A stretch of 64,000 nucleotides of DNA from the NCBI GenBank assembly GCA_963922205.1, contig CAWUHX010000402.1, positions 124,001 through 188,000 on the forward strand. Direction: 5' to 3'. The position numbers and the translations under genes were made by a program. Shown one piece after another: positions 11,725 to 34,439 of this stretch (within the stretch, counting starts at the first letter, position 1; the number at the start of each line of letters is the position of its first letter). The notes under the pieces are model-generated. The model ran no database searches, was not told the origin of the DNA, and was given only the letters and a program-made list of their open reading frames with translations. This DNA comes from Romanomermis culicivorax (Eukaryota > Nematoda > Enoplea > Mermithida > Mermithidae).

Positions 11725-14700
11725 GTAACTTTTTACAATAATTCGTTGGTAAATGGGATTGCCGCCTAACAATTGTAATTCTTTGCAATCTAATCTGTAT
11801 AAAAACGGAATACGAAATATTGTTACCAGCATACCCGTAATTAGGAGGATACCTCCCTCCAACTTGCCCAAATGTTGTGATCGCCAACTCGAAAAAATTT
11901 GGGAAAAGTAGGTTTTTGGGAGAATTTTCTAAATTTTCTGCTTTTTTTCTACTTCTCTGGAGGATTTTTGGGTACCCTCAAAATTTTGGGAATTTCGGAA
12001 TCTCCACCCCAAAATATTTGGTTTACTCCCCCCCCCACTGGTCAGACCTCTTACAGGTATGAGCCTAGTAGTAATATTCAGTACTCACTGAAAATTTCAA
12101 TGCTTTTAAATTATGAAAATAATAACTCAGGCTTATCCGCTTAGCAAATTTTTTTTAGTACCACATGACATATTTCATATTGTGATACCATACCTGTAAT
12201 AGGTCCGATCATTTGTGGGGGGGGGGGGTCGAAAAAAAGTCGAAATTTTTCCCAAAAAGGCCAAAAAACATACCTTTTGCAAATTTTTTTAATTTTTTCC
12301 AAACTGGGGGGTGGGGTATATGGTTGGCCAAGTTGGGGAGGGGTCCCCCTCAAGTACAAGTATGTGTGATACGTTTGACACAAATATTTACGCAATTTCT
12401 GCGACCTAAATCATTTATACGTTTTTTAGGAAAGCGAACCGATCAATTACACCATTCAACAGCCTTTGATTCCCAACGACGTTCCCACTTACACGTTTAC
12501 ACTCGATCCATCGAAATTGATTTGTTTCTACGGTCGCGACAACTTTTTGTCTAACTATTTTACGGCGCCGATGACCGTTAACAGCGTCGGCTATCGTTCG
12601 GTCGAACATTATTACGAAGCGTGCAAATTATTTTCGTTCGGCGGTGCCTATTGGGCCAATCAAATCAACAAAATTAAGGACCCGGGCGCGGCTAAAGTGA
12701 CGTCGAAACGTTTGATGCAGTATGTAGACAGGCGACGAGTGGAAGCCTGGAAAAGAACGGAAGGGTTGTCGGTTATTGAAGTAAGTGAAACATTTTTGTA
12801 TTTCTTTTTATTATAATTATAAAATTATAGGCCATTGATATTTTTGATTTAAAGCATGAAAAAGTATCTCTTTGTAGGATAAAAACTAATCAATTCAATA
12901 TAATTTCCTATCTATCGAAGCGCCAGGTCACAGTTCTGAAAATTTAATGCTGCTATTTTTTATCAATTATTTTCGTAATTGCTTATTGATGACATACGAC
13001 AACTTTTGACGAGAAAAGAATGGGTTTCCTCCAAACTTTTGAAATGTGCTGATGTATTCAATCAGGTGAATAGTATCGTCAATGAGCTAGAAACAGGATT
13101 TTTGTTCTGCACCGGTCTTCTGCATCCTGCGGAAATTGTCCAGAAAAATTTCCGCACCACCATTAAAAACCACTAAAAACATTAAATAATTTCCGTTCTG
13201 TGTGGAAAACTCTCCAAAAATCTTCCGCACGACCCCAAAAAAATCCGCACTGTGCAGAAAAAAATCCCTGGCTAGGAAAAAGGAAAAAATGAGCTAAAAA
13301 TTGACCATTTCCGCCTAATCCCAGCAAAATAACTACGATTGAATCAATTTTGAGCTGTAAACTGGCTACCAAAATTCATAAATTAGGCAATCAATCAAAA
13401 AATAAGATCCTTCGATCAGCTAGGTTTCTGCTATTACCCAGCACTGTGGCGCAGCCCCAAAATAGCCGTATGATTGGCAATTTTGGGTCCGTCGATTTGA
13501 GGCGTTCCCTATGACACTTTCTCCTGATTTGAACGTATGAATGAAGTCGAAAATTGTCGTTCTTCTTTTTTCGATCATTGATTAGCTGACTATGTCGATC
13601 ACCTTATATTTTAGACTTATCATTCATAAAACGAACGATAGTTTTTTATTTAAAATGAAGTTAAATGAAAAATATTTATTGCTTGATCAGTGCCTTTCTG
13701 CGTTAGCCACTTTGCACCGTCAAAAACTTTAGAAATCCGTTAGTATAGAAGGTTTCTTCTGCTCGCTCATGTAATATGACTTATTTTTCATATCATCTAA
13801 CATTAAAGCTAATAATTTAGAATCCATTCGTTTGGGGGTCATCGAAAAGTGGTTTTGGTATCACTAATGATTTTAATTAATTTTGCTGTCATTCTATCTT
13901 TCTGTAATTCTGTGAAATTCGTGCGAATAAATAAAAACGAATTTCCTTAAATGTTGTGATTTGTATTTTATCTTCTGGTTAAGGCTATGAACATTAAAAC
14001 CTTTGAATTAGAAAATCAAAAAGTGATGACTTGTCTGCAGCTCATAAGAAGTTTTTTGTGCACTTCGTGGTGTGCACAGTGCACAAATCAAGTCAAAAAA
14101 TTTGTGCACTGTGAGAAAAATATTAGCACTTTCATAACATGAATTCGTATGATGCTACATTATTGTCGCTTTCAAATGAGAGGCTGCGAGACTGGAAACC
14201 GCTAATGTCTGCAGCTTTAAAATAATGAACAGATTTTTCTGCGACATCTGAAAATATGTCGGATATACAGCTCTAAAATCAATTCCAACAACGAGTTCAT
14301 GTAACAACGCAAACAATGGTAAAGCATGTGGCGGAAGAATAAGCAGTGTTGCCAACCTTTGACTGTGAAAAACTCCCAAAAAATCCCGAACATTCCAGAT
14401 CTCAAAATATTTATGGATTACTAACAAAAAAGCATTATATTAAATTTAAATGGAGTTTAAACACTTTTTCGTGCAGATAACAAAATTTTTTTCACTGTTT
14501 CCGCGAAATTATTTTTTTCGACGGAAAATACCCACACATGCCTAATTTATGCTTTTTCGAGCTTATTGGAAGATCATCATGCCTTTGCATTTTTACCAAA
14601 AATTAAGACGAACAAAATTTTCGAGATTTTGATCAGATAATGGTAACAATATAGCCAAATTGATAATACAAAAAAGCAACTAAAAACTGAAGCAAAAAAA

Positions 14701-17700
14701 GTTCTGAATCACCCAGAAATTCTACTCGTGACATCTCCGTGCTCAGCCGAAGTAAAAAATTATGAATTGCATTGGATCCATCCTTCCTTCCGACGCGAAG
14801 TATGGGAAAATTTTTTGGAGTTTTAGACTCTAAGATGCTGGTAAATGAACGTCTTCTATACTTACTCCTTGGCTCAAGGTTTGATTTTTTCAGTCTAGAG
14901 TGATGTTCAAACTTGAGCAGTGAGATGATTTTTTCAATCAGCTAACTAATCAAAAGATCAACTTGGAGTCATTGATGTTTAATAAATTCGGGCGAAACTG
15001 CTAGAAGGATAAAAAAGTTAGGGCGCGAAGCGCTGAAAATTTTTGATTTTTCAGCGAAGCGCTGAAAAATGAATTTTGTCTACATCTATTTCCTGGATAA
15101 GCAGTCTTATTATGTAGCCAATTAAACAATTTTCCATACAAGAACAAAACGTTAAAATCATATAGAGGCATGCAACTTGAAAACCCGCATGATATGAAAA
15201 TCTACACGTTGCACAAAATGCCCTAAAAATTTTGTGCTGAGCTCCAAAAATTGTGCTCACTGGACAAAAAAACCCTGCAAGTAATATGAATTTTTCAAAA
15301 TATTCAACAGTAAGGCTAAGAATTTAGACTCCATTCGGGTGAGTTCTCGAAAAATGGTTTTGGTATCACTAATGATTTTAATTAGTTTTACTGTCATGCT
15401 ATCTTTCTTTAGTTCTGTGAAATTCGTGCGGATAAATAAAAACGATTTTCCTTATAAGTTGTGATTTGTATTTAAAATTCTTGTTAAATTTATGAACAGC
15501 AAACCATTCTTTTAATTAGAAAATCACGAAGTGATAACCTGTCGGCAGTTTATAAGAAGTTGAACCACTACAAAATGAGCTACAACAATCACGGGCAAAC
15601 ATTGAGATCGTTGGGTTATTTATTCGCATTTTTTAGAAAATTCTTGCTTTTTTAGCACGCACTTATGCATAAATTCAAGACTAACTCCGACTTGGCCGAA
15701 AAATTGTTGAACACGGGTGACGCTTTTTTGGCACACTGCAATCCGCACGACACTTTATGGGGCACCGGTTTGAATGCCGAAAAATTGAAACAATGGGCGA
15801 CGGATAATCAAAGTTCGTCATTGAAAATTCCGCGCTGCATGAGTCCGTCGACCATGGCCTATTATCCGACCACTTTGCAAGGCCAGAACGCGTTGGGTTA
15901 TTTGCTCATGCAAATTAGGCGATTATTGGCAGAAAAATCGGCCTCCGGCGGTGGAAACAATAGCTCGGCGGTCGTGACGACCGCGAACGAAAGCTCGGCA
16001 ACGCAAAAAGCAAACAAAGACGACGTTTCGGCTAGTAAACATTCCGGTGCAGTGGTAAAAGCTCCGCAAGTAAGGTTTAAAAATTTTTTCGCACCCCTTC
16101 ATCCGCACCGTGCAGAGATAAATCGATTTTTTCCGCACACGAAAATTTTTTCCGTTCCAAGTCGAACTCATTTAAAAAATGTGTAAAATTAGCGAAAGTC
16201 TTAAATTACCAGAAAAATCTTCCAAAGTATCTGCGTTTCTGAGCCAATAAGATTATTTCAGAATAATTGAGTAAAAACGCAGTTGCTGCTGGAATGCCTG
16301 TAATTAGCGCTGGAAAAAATATATTTTGATATTCTGAAACGGCGGAAAATGAATTTTTCAACACTTATCCTTAAAACGAAGCTTTAAATTTTCAGTCTAA
16401 AATGACGTCACCATTGTTTCCCAGAAGAAATGTGTGTTAACGATGCTCAGAAAACCTCGGCGATAGAAAGAATTTATGAAAATGAATAAAACTCAATTTC
16501 CTGCGAAATCTAAACAAAATAATGAATAATCGATTGAAAAATGCGATGAAATCAGGCCTGTAGGCAACGGGGACGGGTCGGGGCCATGCCCCCCGAAATG
16601 TTTCAAGTGTTAAAAAGGGCGAAAGTGTAGGACCTTTGGTTTTTTTCAAGAAAAAGTCAAGTTAGAAACGCCAATTTTACAGTAAATTAAGTGAAAAAAT
16701 GTATGCCCCCCAAATTCCTGGCTACAAGCCTGAATGAGGTGTTTTGAGTAATGAGAACCATGGAGCGTCCGGAGAAATGTTGAACACGGAAACTTCTGAA
16801 ATGTTGGAAAATATATTCTAAAGATAATTTATAACACTTTCGGTTCAGATTCTTAGTCGAAAATGATGGTATTAAATATTTAAATAAATGAAGAAGTGGG
16901 AGAAAAATCATCGAATTCATGTTCATCGCGATCGGAGCCCGAAGGTCGAGAAATAGGCCGAATTTACCGAGCCAGAGCTCCGGCCGAAATCTAGTCTCTG
17001 CCCGCTACCTAAGCTTCAGCATACCTCATCTTCCATAGAATGAGTTAACTTTCACCCCTTTCCCTGAACTGTAACTTTTAGCCACCAAAAAAGCTGTCTT
17101 TTTAACATCAATCTTTAAAGAGAACCCGATTACCCCCCCCCCCAAGATTTTCGAGCCCTATCCCAAAGCTTGTCCTTAATAATACGCCGATAATTCGTGA
17201 CTTTCTATTTTTTGATTACCTCTTCATTGACATCAGAATGTACCCAAGCTAGAAGAATACCGAAAAAGGATTCCTAGCAAATTTTTGTCCGATATGTAGA
17301 AACTGCGTTGTTTTTTTCACACATAGAAAACATAGTGGGCGCAGTGTACAGAATTTTGGGACATAGTATTCATTCAGTGAATATTATTACACTAGATCTT
17401 ATTTCTGGATGCACGAAGTTTTCCAGATATTTAATACTCTTGCTCAGATTAATTTTTTCCTAGAAATGACATTCTCTTCAATTGAAATTTAGATCCATTT
17501 TTCTGTGCTCTTCATGTAACGTATTTTGAAAATACACGATCCGTGATTGTTTTCTATTGCATGCATAGGAAGTCCACGTACTTTGGAATCTAGGAGTCAA
17601 TATCGATGTTGTTCTCTAATCGTGAATTTTTCCAGATTTTCTTCTAATCAAAGTATAAAATCGTTGCCTTCTTGTACCTGAAATCCGGCGCCGATTATCT

Positions 17701-18047
17701 GTTCTAGAAATCTAAATTGGAAATCACAATTTCGGTTTCTGGCATCGTGTAACGAACTAATGTTCATCTGTAACTTTTTCTTTTTTAGTGTGTTCATCTA
17801 CACTCGGCAAACTGCTAAACTCTGCTGTAAATTGTCAACTTTTATTAATTTTAGTTCAATTCACCCAATTTTTCAGGCTCCGATTGGAACGGCGCCGAAT
17901 AAATCGAACGTAGTTCCGATTTCGTCGTCGGCAGCGGCCGATAACGTTTTAACTTCGTTGGACAAGGACGATACGGTTCACAAAATCGCCGTTCAAATGG
18001 CTATGGCCAACATAAACGGTCCATCGTCGCGAGTCGGCGGACTTTGA
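11470..18047 (+). CDS. NADAR-domain (YbiA/DUF1768) protein, four exons
   Basis: Exons are 11470-11724, 12430-12780, 15656-16069 and 17877-18047, all joined in phase 0, giving 396 residues. The NADAR fold runs from about residue 95 to 275. Visible motifs are ICFYGRDNFLSNYF, SVEHYYEACKLF, a GDAFLAH stretch, DTLWGTGL and ALGYLLMQIRRLL. Bacterial YbiA is an N-glycosidase linked to riboflavin intermediates, and NADAR proteins can remove ADP-ribose from guanine in DNA; which of these applies here is unknown. The first 85 residues and the Ser/Ala-rich C-terminal third are not conserved domains I know, and no signal peptide is seen, so the protein is probably cytosolic or nuclear. ATG 11470 is chosen because it follows a possible 3' splice site (TTTTGCAG, ending 11449) and opens the frame that splices correctly. 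Confidence 0.88.
11830..12061. mobile_element. CATACCTGTA-family MITE in NADAR intron 1 (older copy)
   Basis: It begins CATACCCGTA and ends TACAGGTATG, with the family interior and a C run near the right end. The flanking 8-mers (GTTACCAG and AGCCTAGT) do not match, so the target duplication is lost or this end is not original. Confidence 0.7.
12189..12364. mobile_element. CATACCTGTA-family MITE in NADAR intron 1 (young copy)
   Basis: It begins CATACCTGTA and ends TACAAGTATG. A perfect 8-bp duplication TGTGATAC flanks it (12181-12188 and 12365-12372). It lies about 65 bp before exon 2, close to where the branch point and pyrimidine tract of that intron must be. Confidence 0.88.
12430..12780 (+). 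CDS. NADAR gene exon 2 (first half of the NADAR domain)
   Basis: It encodes 117 residues, including the FYG and LSNYF motifs and the conserved Glu of VEHYYEA. The acceptor is TTTTTTAG and the donor GTAAGT. Confidence 0.9.
13094..13270. mobile_element. hAT-like MITE in NADAR intron 2
   Basis: Left end CAGGATTTTTGTTCTGCAC; right end, reverse complemented, CAGGGATTTTTTTCTGCAC. Flanks GCTAGAAA (13086-13093) and GCTAGGAA (13271-13278) match in 7 of 8 positions. Fragments of similar GCAC-rich sequence remain at 16085-16165. Confidence 0.75.
13768..14054 (+). repeat. Direct repeat in NADAR intron 2, first copy
   Basis: About 285 bp recur at 15281-15563 with roughly 80 percent identity by eye, sharing GGTTTTGGTATCACTAATG and GTGAAATTCGTGCG. 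The 1.2 kb between them begins and ends with GTGCAC-type sequence. The right junction ACCCTG looks like a hAT end, but the left end is missing. Confidence 0.8.
15281..15563 (+). repeat. Direct repeat in NADAR intron 2, second copy
   Basis: This is the second member of the pair with 13768-14054. It starts directly after ACCCTGCAAG and ends about 90 bp before exon 3. Confidence 0.8.
15656..16069 (+). CDS. NADAR gene exon 3 (second half of the NADAR domain)
   Basis: It encodes 138 residues. HALMHKFKTN, LLNTGDAFL, HDTLWGTGL and ALGYLLMQIRRLL follow the family order and complete the fold. The acceptor is CTTTTTTAG and the donor GTAAGG. The end of the exon is low-complexity Ser/Ala/Asn. Confidence 0.9.
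16553..16732. mobile_element. hAT-like MITE in NADAR intron 3
   Basis: Left end CAGGCCTGTAGGCA; right end, reverse complemented, CAGGCTTGTAGCCAGGAATT. The right end closely resembles that of the element at 48857-49774. The flanking 8-mers GATGAAAT and AATGAGGT agree at only 5 positions, so the insertion is old. Confidence 0.6.
17877..18047 (+). CDS. NADAR gene exon 4 (C-terminus)
   Basis: It encodes 56 residues and TGA; the acceptor is AATTTTTCAG. The tail is Ser/Ala-rich with no known motif. A 3' untranslated region follows with a poly(A) signal about 40 bases after the stop. Confidence 0.82.
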   Translation, partial: APIGTAPNKSNVVPISSSAAADNVLTSLDKDDTVHKIAVQMAMANINGPSSRVGGL

Positions 18048-18087
18048 ACGACAAAATGGAAAAGGAAAGAAAATTGAAAACCAAGTG

Positions 18088-18093
18088 AATAAA
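18088..18093 (+). terminator. Poly(A) signal AATAAA of the NADAR gene
   Basis: A canonical hexamer lies 41 bases after the TGA and is followed by GT-rich sequence within about 150 bases. The match is short and chance occurrence is possible in AT-rich DNA, but the distance suits it. Confidence 0.6.
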
Positions 18094-19080
18094 AAATGAA
18101 AATTTGCGCGCGTTATAATCGCGATTTTCCTCTCATTATTATAGGTATTTTTGCGCTATTTTCGTTGGGTGCGACCCGTTAAGTTGAAAAACCATGCGTT
18201 TATTTTCATTTTTCCTGTTTAAAATGCTTATTTTTTGTTATTTTCTGTATTTTTCGGGTGAACGTTGAAATTTGTCGCGTGAGTTCTAAACAAAACTTTA
18301 TAGTCTAAAGCTATTGGTTACAATATTTTAGGGTAATGATTAAAACCCTTGGTTGCTCTTACACGTTCATCAGTCAATTTCTCATTTTCCTCACTATGTA
18401 ATCATTGACGTTTACGAATCGCCGGTATGTAATAGTTGTGTTAAACAAACCAGCTAAATTTTTTCGTGATGATCATCAAAAAATATTTTCGAATTTATAA
18501 TCATTCTGTTAGTCGTTGATTGATATTTAGCTTTGTCCTCTGCTGTTTTTTTCGCGCGTACCCTATATAAAATGGAAAAACTTGACGATTCGAACTATCG
18601 CGAGGCCCAAGGATAGACTCTTAGTGTGTCTAAAACCACCCAGCGAATCTTCAAAACGGCGATTCTCAAAATAACGAATCCCCAAAAACAATGATACTTT
18701 CTCCTAAATAAATGAAACAAAAAATAAGCAATAATAGACTGAAAATTGAAAAAATTATGTAAAATGACTGCATACTTTTGATACAGTCTATTCTTCAGTC
18801 ATCTTATGATAAAATCTGCCCTGTTGTCTATTAAGTCCTATTCAGAAGTGAAAATCCTATGGCTTTTGTCACCGACAGTTGGCGATTTTAAGGAATGAAT
18901 AGAAAGAATGGGAAATTTTCAGAAAACCCGTTCAGAAGTGAAAAAATCCTAGGATTTTTGTCGCCGACAGTCGGTGACTTGACTTCTGAATTGAACTTCA
19001 AAGTCAAATAACTTCGATGCAGCAAAAAGACACTTGAACAAAAAAATTGGATGAGAAGATGGATAAATCTTTTCCTTTTC

Positions 19081-19272
19081 TTTTGAAATGGCAGTGACAG
19101 TATCGAACAGTAAAAGACTTAGATCGAAAAGTCTTTACAGTAATCTCAGACCTTGAAAATAATTATTACCAAAGACTGAAGTGAAGATGAAAAACATCAT
19201 CAAATACTGTCAATGGGTCCCATCTTCAACAACTTTTGCCGTGTATTCACTGCATCTGCCATTTCAAAGAAG
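19081..19272. mobile_element. Possible MITE with TTTGAAATGGCAG ends
   Basis: TTTGAAATGGCAG at the left is repeated inverted (CTGCCATTTCAAA) at the right, about 190 bp apart. No clear target duplication and no second copy in the window were found. Confidence 0.4.
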
Positions 19273-19681
19273 GTAGATACAGTCGACCACGTGATTGCAC
19301 ACCAAATGAGTTCGATAGCTTAGTCTGATGAGTCCACATTTCTATTCTGATGCACAGAAGCCTGAACATGTGAATTAGTCCACTCTATGTGGTAACAGGT
19401 TATTCACATTACTCAGCAGATCTTCCAATGCTTATTATTGTCTCTTTTTACAAATGGCATCAGGCGCGTAGAGAGATGTTCATGCAAATAATTTTAAAAA
19501 ATTTTTTTCTCGAGTTGACTGTAGCAGTTAGGCGGACAAATTGAGAAAAATGTCCGCCTACGATGCAGGTTTATTGTCATGCTCACCGATTTCTATGAAT
19601 CATTTTGATTTCTGAGTCTCGAAGAAATAGACTATAGGTCAACTTTTGAATATTTCATGTTTATATGGAAAAATTCGTGAC

Positions 19682-19800
19682 CGGACATTAGAGTGCGGAC
19701 AGGAGGTACATTAGGGCGCGGGGACATTTGAGCGCAAAGACATAGAACGCAGGGAGATCAGAGCGCAGGACAATAGAGTGCAGGGACATTATGTAGAGTG
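19682..19800 (+). repeat. Degenerate tandem array of ~20-bp units
   Basis: GACATTAGAGTGCGG-like units recur about six times (ACATTAGAGTGC, ACATTAGGGCGC, ACATTTGAGCGC, ACATAGAACGC, AATAGAGTGC). The unit length is uneven. Confidence 0.6.
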
Positions 19801-20089
19801 ATTTGAAAAACTGATTTTTTCGAACCGACGTTCCCTGGTCTGCAAGGAACGTTAATTTCAAATTGCTTTTGAACATAAAAAAAGAATATTAAGCAAGTAG
19901 CTCTACTGCACGTATTATTCTGAATGAGAGTTGGAAATTCAAGATGAATTCGAAAATAACTAAATGAACTCTTCCGTAACTTTTGAGTAAAAAATGTGCA
20001 AACCCTAGTTAGTACTAATTTCTCGAACATGCCTTGATTCCACCGTTTATCTACTCGCAAAGTGTTTTTACAATCCCAGAGAGAAATAA

Positions 20090-20760
20090 TTCCCAGGGTA
20101 GTTGAATAAAAATGTTAAAAAAAATACGAGTAATGGGAGATGGACCAGCAATGAGATGTAAAACGAATAAAAGAAAACGAAGAGGAGAAAGATTGAGACG
20201 AAAAAAGTAAGAATGACGAAATAAGAAAAAGGAAGAAAAGGAACAAAGATGGAAAAAATACAATGTGGTGGAAAAATGTATTGGCATTAACTACTTCAGA
20301 GTCATGAAAAAATGTGAAGAATTAGCATTTCTGAGCTGAAATGTATTGCAGAAAGAAACGGTGCAGAAGATGCCTATGGTCACATGGACATTTTCCAGTT
20401 TGAATATGTTCAGCATTGGGAACGAGTTTCATTCCCATGCTAAACATGAATGTCTTTAATGAAAACTTCTCAACTAGTCGTTTTGTGTCACAAAAACGTT
20501 GCTAGTTTTTACTGATAAGAGGTGCACGTGATGCTACAATTATGGCCATGAGCTTGTAGAGCTCGTTTGGTGGAAGTTCTGATTAAGGGGTCATACTGTG
20601 GGCTACATGTGGAAAGAAAAACAACAAAAATGACACACAAAATGCATGTAAAATATAATGAACGAAACGAAATAAAATTAAGTGACTGTCAAATACAAAG
20701 TGGCGAAAAACATAAAATATCAAAATGATGGAAATCACGTGACATTTGTGAAAACTGGTC
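20090..20760 (-). repeat. Inverted copy of the 3860-4240 dispersed repeat, with purine-rich tracts
   Basis: About 20330-20600 is the reverse complement of the conserved block at 4010-4230. It is bordered on both sides by A/G-rich sequence on the plus strand (20090-20275 and 20610-20760), equivalent to the T-rich tract of the other copy. Confidence 0.65.
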
Positions 20761-21679
20761 GGCACGTGACATCATACTGACATTTTGATTTTTTCCAAGG
20801 GTGCCATCTTGACATGAAAATGTTGTAAAGAAAATTTTTGCTGAAGACTAATTCAACCTTGTTGTTTTGACTGTCTTGAGGTTTTGCTGTTCTGTTAAAC
20901 GCTGTTTTTATGATTTGCTGCTATGAGAATCGACGTTTTGGGGATTCGCTTTTTCTATTAAAGCTGTTTCGGTTTGTTATTTTTGGTATGTTAGGAATTT
21001 CGCTGATTGAAGGGACATAGTTGCCTTCTAGCACCTTTTCTCCCACCATTTACTTTTTTGTTCTCACTACCATATGAGAGACCCGCTCTAGGCGTGCACT
21101 GTATGAAATCAAATGAACAACCTGCGAAGGCTACAATACATGGTCATCATTTTGTCTACGGATTTCTTCGGATGTTTTGTATTCCAAAACTCATTTGAAG
21201 ATGAAAGGATTATAGGCCTGATCAAAATTTTTACCGATTGTAAACTATAGGTATTTTATTAATAATTAATCTCAGAAACCCGTGAATTGATCTCAGCAAC
21301 AAGTAATCCATGTGCATTTGGTAGGTAATTGCTGTCAGTTAAAATGCTTTCCATAATTGAAAAAGTCCATGCGTTCTTGAATAGCCCCGAATTTTCGTCA
21401 TGTTTTAGAGTATCAGAGCAAATCAGGTTGTGAGCGTCAGACAGTTTTCAGTTACTTCGTTATCATTTCACACGAACTGAAAATTTGCGGTGTGACCTCT
21501 TACAGATTTTGAATGAAAAATAATAAGTAACCCAATTGATCACTACTGTGTTATCTTTCTTAAAAACTATCAATAGCAGACTCATTAAGTAAATTTACAG
21601 CGTAGTTCTTTTAATCGACGTATGAATGAAAATCTTGTGCAAATGTTGCAAATAACAATGTACAACGGGGTTCAACAAA

Positions 21680-21685
21680 TTTATT
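21680..21685 (-). terminator. Poly(A) signal of the acetylcholinesterase gene
   Basis: AATAAA on the minus strand, about 35 bases past the TGA. A second overlapping match follows immediately. Confidence 0.6.
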
Positions 21686-21720
21686 TATTTATATCAAAAT
21701 ACTGAAAGACGTGTTGATTT

Positions 21721-31915
<10,195 letters not shown>

Positions 31916-34400
31916 CTCTGCTAATTACCGATATAGGAAAAAAAGTTGCAGAGATGAAATGGAAACTTGATGGACACAGTATTTCATATTTTTTAGTTTG
32001 GAACCCATAAAAAATTAGCTAAAGATGATTATTATGCAATGCTGCTTAACGTGAATGAATGAAAAAGGATTTCAAACGCCAAGCACCCAGAGTGACCATA
32101 CTCCTATGATTGATTCCAAAGAATTCCTGGCGGCTCACAGCTAAAAATCTGTTTGAAAAATGTGCAAAATGGAGGGGAAATCAATAATGACTGATTTATT
32201 AAGGAATAGAAGAATGGAAGATAAGTCTTGAGAGCACAAGGAAATCAGAAAAACGTGCAGAATTTGCCGGAGCAATGGTAGAAGGATTCGTAGACTCGTC
32301 AGTATTTTTTGCGACAACTGCTTACTTATAACCTACTCGTCACAAATTTTAATTCAACAGACCCTGAAATACGGCATCTCCGGAATTTTTCATTATAACT
32401 TGCGGACATTCTGAAGGGCATATTGCTTGTCTGATACGATTTCTAGTCTAACATGCACAAGTTTTAGATCAGTGATTACACAATCGTTATAATCGGCAAG
32501 ATTTTTTCAGGTTTGCAAATAGTTGTAGTTAGATTGTTCAGGAATATTTCGAAAATACCGTCTTGAAATACGTCAAACGAATCGGTATCTATCTATCTAC
32601 TGATTAATTTTACAAAAAACACCAGTTTTGCAGACTTTTCGGATGATGTAGACATTGAACTCCAATTTGCATGTCTTACCCTTTCAGTCAATAACCATTT
32701 TTCGGTTAAATTACTGGCAATTCCGTCAAATTTGTATAATTTCCTCGGAAAGCGTAATAAGTATGCCCATTTCCTGAAACAGGAAGCTTTCAGACATTTG
32801 GTTAATTGATCAAGTGGGTTACACCCCAGAAGGCGTTAATCTTTCAGCCTTTAGGCCATAAAAATGGTCTCTCTTGCCTTTGCCCAAATGATATTTAATG
32901 GAAGACAAAAAGCCCTAGCTTTTCGCATCAGCAGCGGTTCTATGAACATATCCAGCCGTTTCCGTTGCCTTGAAGAATTGCACCTAATGCCCCAAAAAAC
33001 TCTATCTTTGCCAACTTCGGCAAATAAAGGCGAAAAGACAGGTAAAAAAGGCCGAAAAGTGGTGAATAATTGGCGCTTTTTGGGCGAAAAATGTCATTTT
33101 CAGTCGACGAAGTGAACAACGTGTTTGAGAAAAGGATCTTAATTCTCACACTCAAGAGTAAGATGCTACCTGAAAGTGAAAAATGTTAATTAAGTTTTTG
33201 GCTGCAATTACGTCATAAAGAAAAAAAGAGTAGAATTTGAAGTGAAATTTTTTTGTTCTTTAATTGCAAGAGAAAGCTTTATTATGCGAGTAAAAATGGC
33301 CTTGTGTTCGAGTTTCAGACAATCTGCGCTTATATGAAATGATAAATATCTACTTTTCAAGGGGCTTTCCAACTTCCGAATTATGAAGTGATGAATGGTC
33401 ACATGAACAAAGGGAGCAAGCTGTGACTTTCGGGAGTGCGAAGTGAATTGAAACGAAATTATAGCTTCTTCAAGTATGGTAGACAAATCATGGTCAACCA
33501 CTGATCTGACTGATGCGTAACCTATTTATGGCAAATCATTGCAAAATGAGCCTATAATGAACGACCTGAGAACGCGCCGTCTTTTTTCTCAGGATTACGT
33601 TTTTTCTCGAGAATCAGGAATAAAACTTGAAAAAATAGACTTTTGATGAATGTTCATCACATGCGTGGTTATTTATTCGAACTTTTTTTGCGTTTCGGGG
33701 CTCGTTTGAGAATGAATAGGCAATATTTTCGAATTCCAAAGCAGTGTTATTTCTCACGTATGAATATTAGGTCATTGCAAATTAAATAACATAGAACACT
33801 ATTAACCGTGCTGGATGTACTCGCCTCGCCATTAATCGGAACTACAGTGACAGTTTCAGATAATCAGTCAGACCCGAATCAAGAACCGTTAATCTTCATG
33901 GTTCACATGAGTCCTCCGCAAGTGATTCGTGAATGTCAAGAAGTGAAAGTCACAAAAGTGAACGCAGCTGTCTTTGCCATAAAACTTGTATGTATACCAT
34001 GTAACGGATCAATTTTGTGCCACACACACAGACTAGAACTTCGTTTTTAACGCCATCAAGGAAGGTAACAGAAGCGGGTTTGGCATAGGTTTTGTTCGGG
34101 ACGTCAGTGATTTACATCATCCCCGAATACGGTAAAGCGAGATGTTTGTTCTAGCTGTATAAAGGAATGAAGGAATCGTGCGTTGATAGTAGGACCGTGG
34201 ACGACACAAAAAATCATGGATTTTCATGACTGTGGAAGCAAAAATCATGCGAGATTATAGCCAACGTTGCAACTCAGCTGCTTTTTCATGATGTTTTCTC
34301 AGCACAAATTGAGGGGCTTGAGTCTTCTGGTGAAATCGTGGGAAGAATTTTCGACAAGGAGAGTTTAAAAAAATTTGATTCTCCGAAAAATTGTCAAGTT
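31916..34400. other. Divergent intergenic region upstream of the acetylcholinesterase gene
   Basis: It should contain the promoter of that gene, but no core element can be named with confidence. A plus-strand frame at 33808-34050 is open but resembles no family I know. No repeat with clear ends was found. Confidence 0.5.
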
Positions 34401-34439
34401 TTACTAATTCTCGTCAAAAAACCTGTTTTTTTCATGTGT

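Larger units (their letters stand above)
18100..21670. other. Convergent intergenic region with minor repeats
   Basis: It lies between the 3' ends of the NADAR and acetylcholinesterase genes. It holds a possible MITE (19081-19272), a degenerate short tandem array (19682-19800), a hairpin with arms TAGGCGGACA and TGTCCGCCTA near 19528-19562, and the inverted copy of the 3860-4240 repeat (20090-20760). Short open frames have no family resemblance or splice support. Confidence 0.6.

Noticed and set aside
13768..15563. Possible LTR retrotransposon
   Set aside because: There is no TG..CA termini, primer-binding site, polypurine tract or pol-like frame between the direct repeats.
33808..34050. 80-residue frame upstream of the tetraspanin
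   Set aside because: It is open and has reasonable composition but no recognisable domain and no clear splice sites; recorded only as intergenic sequence.
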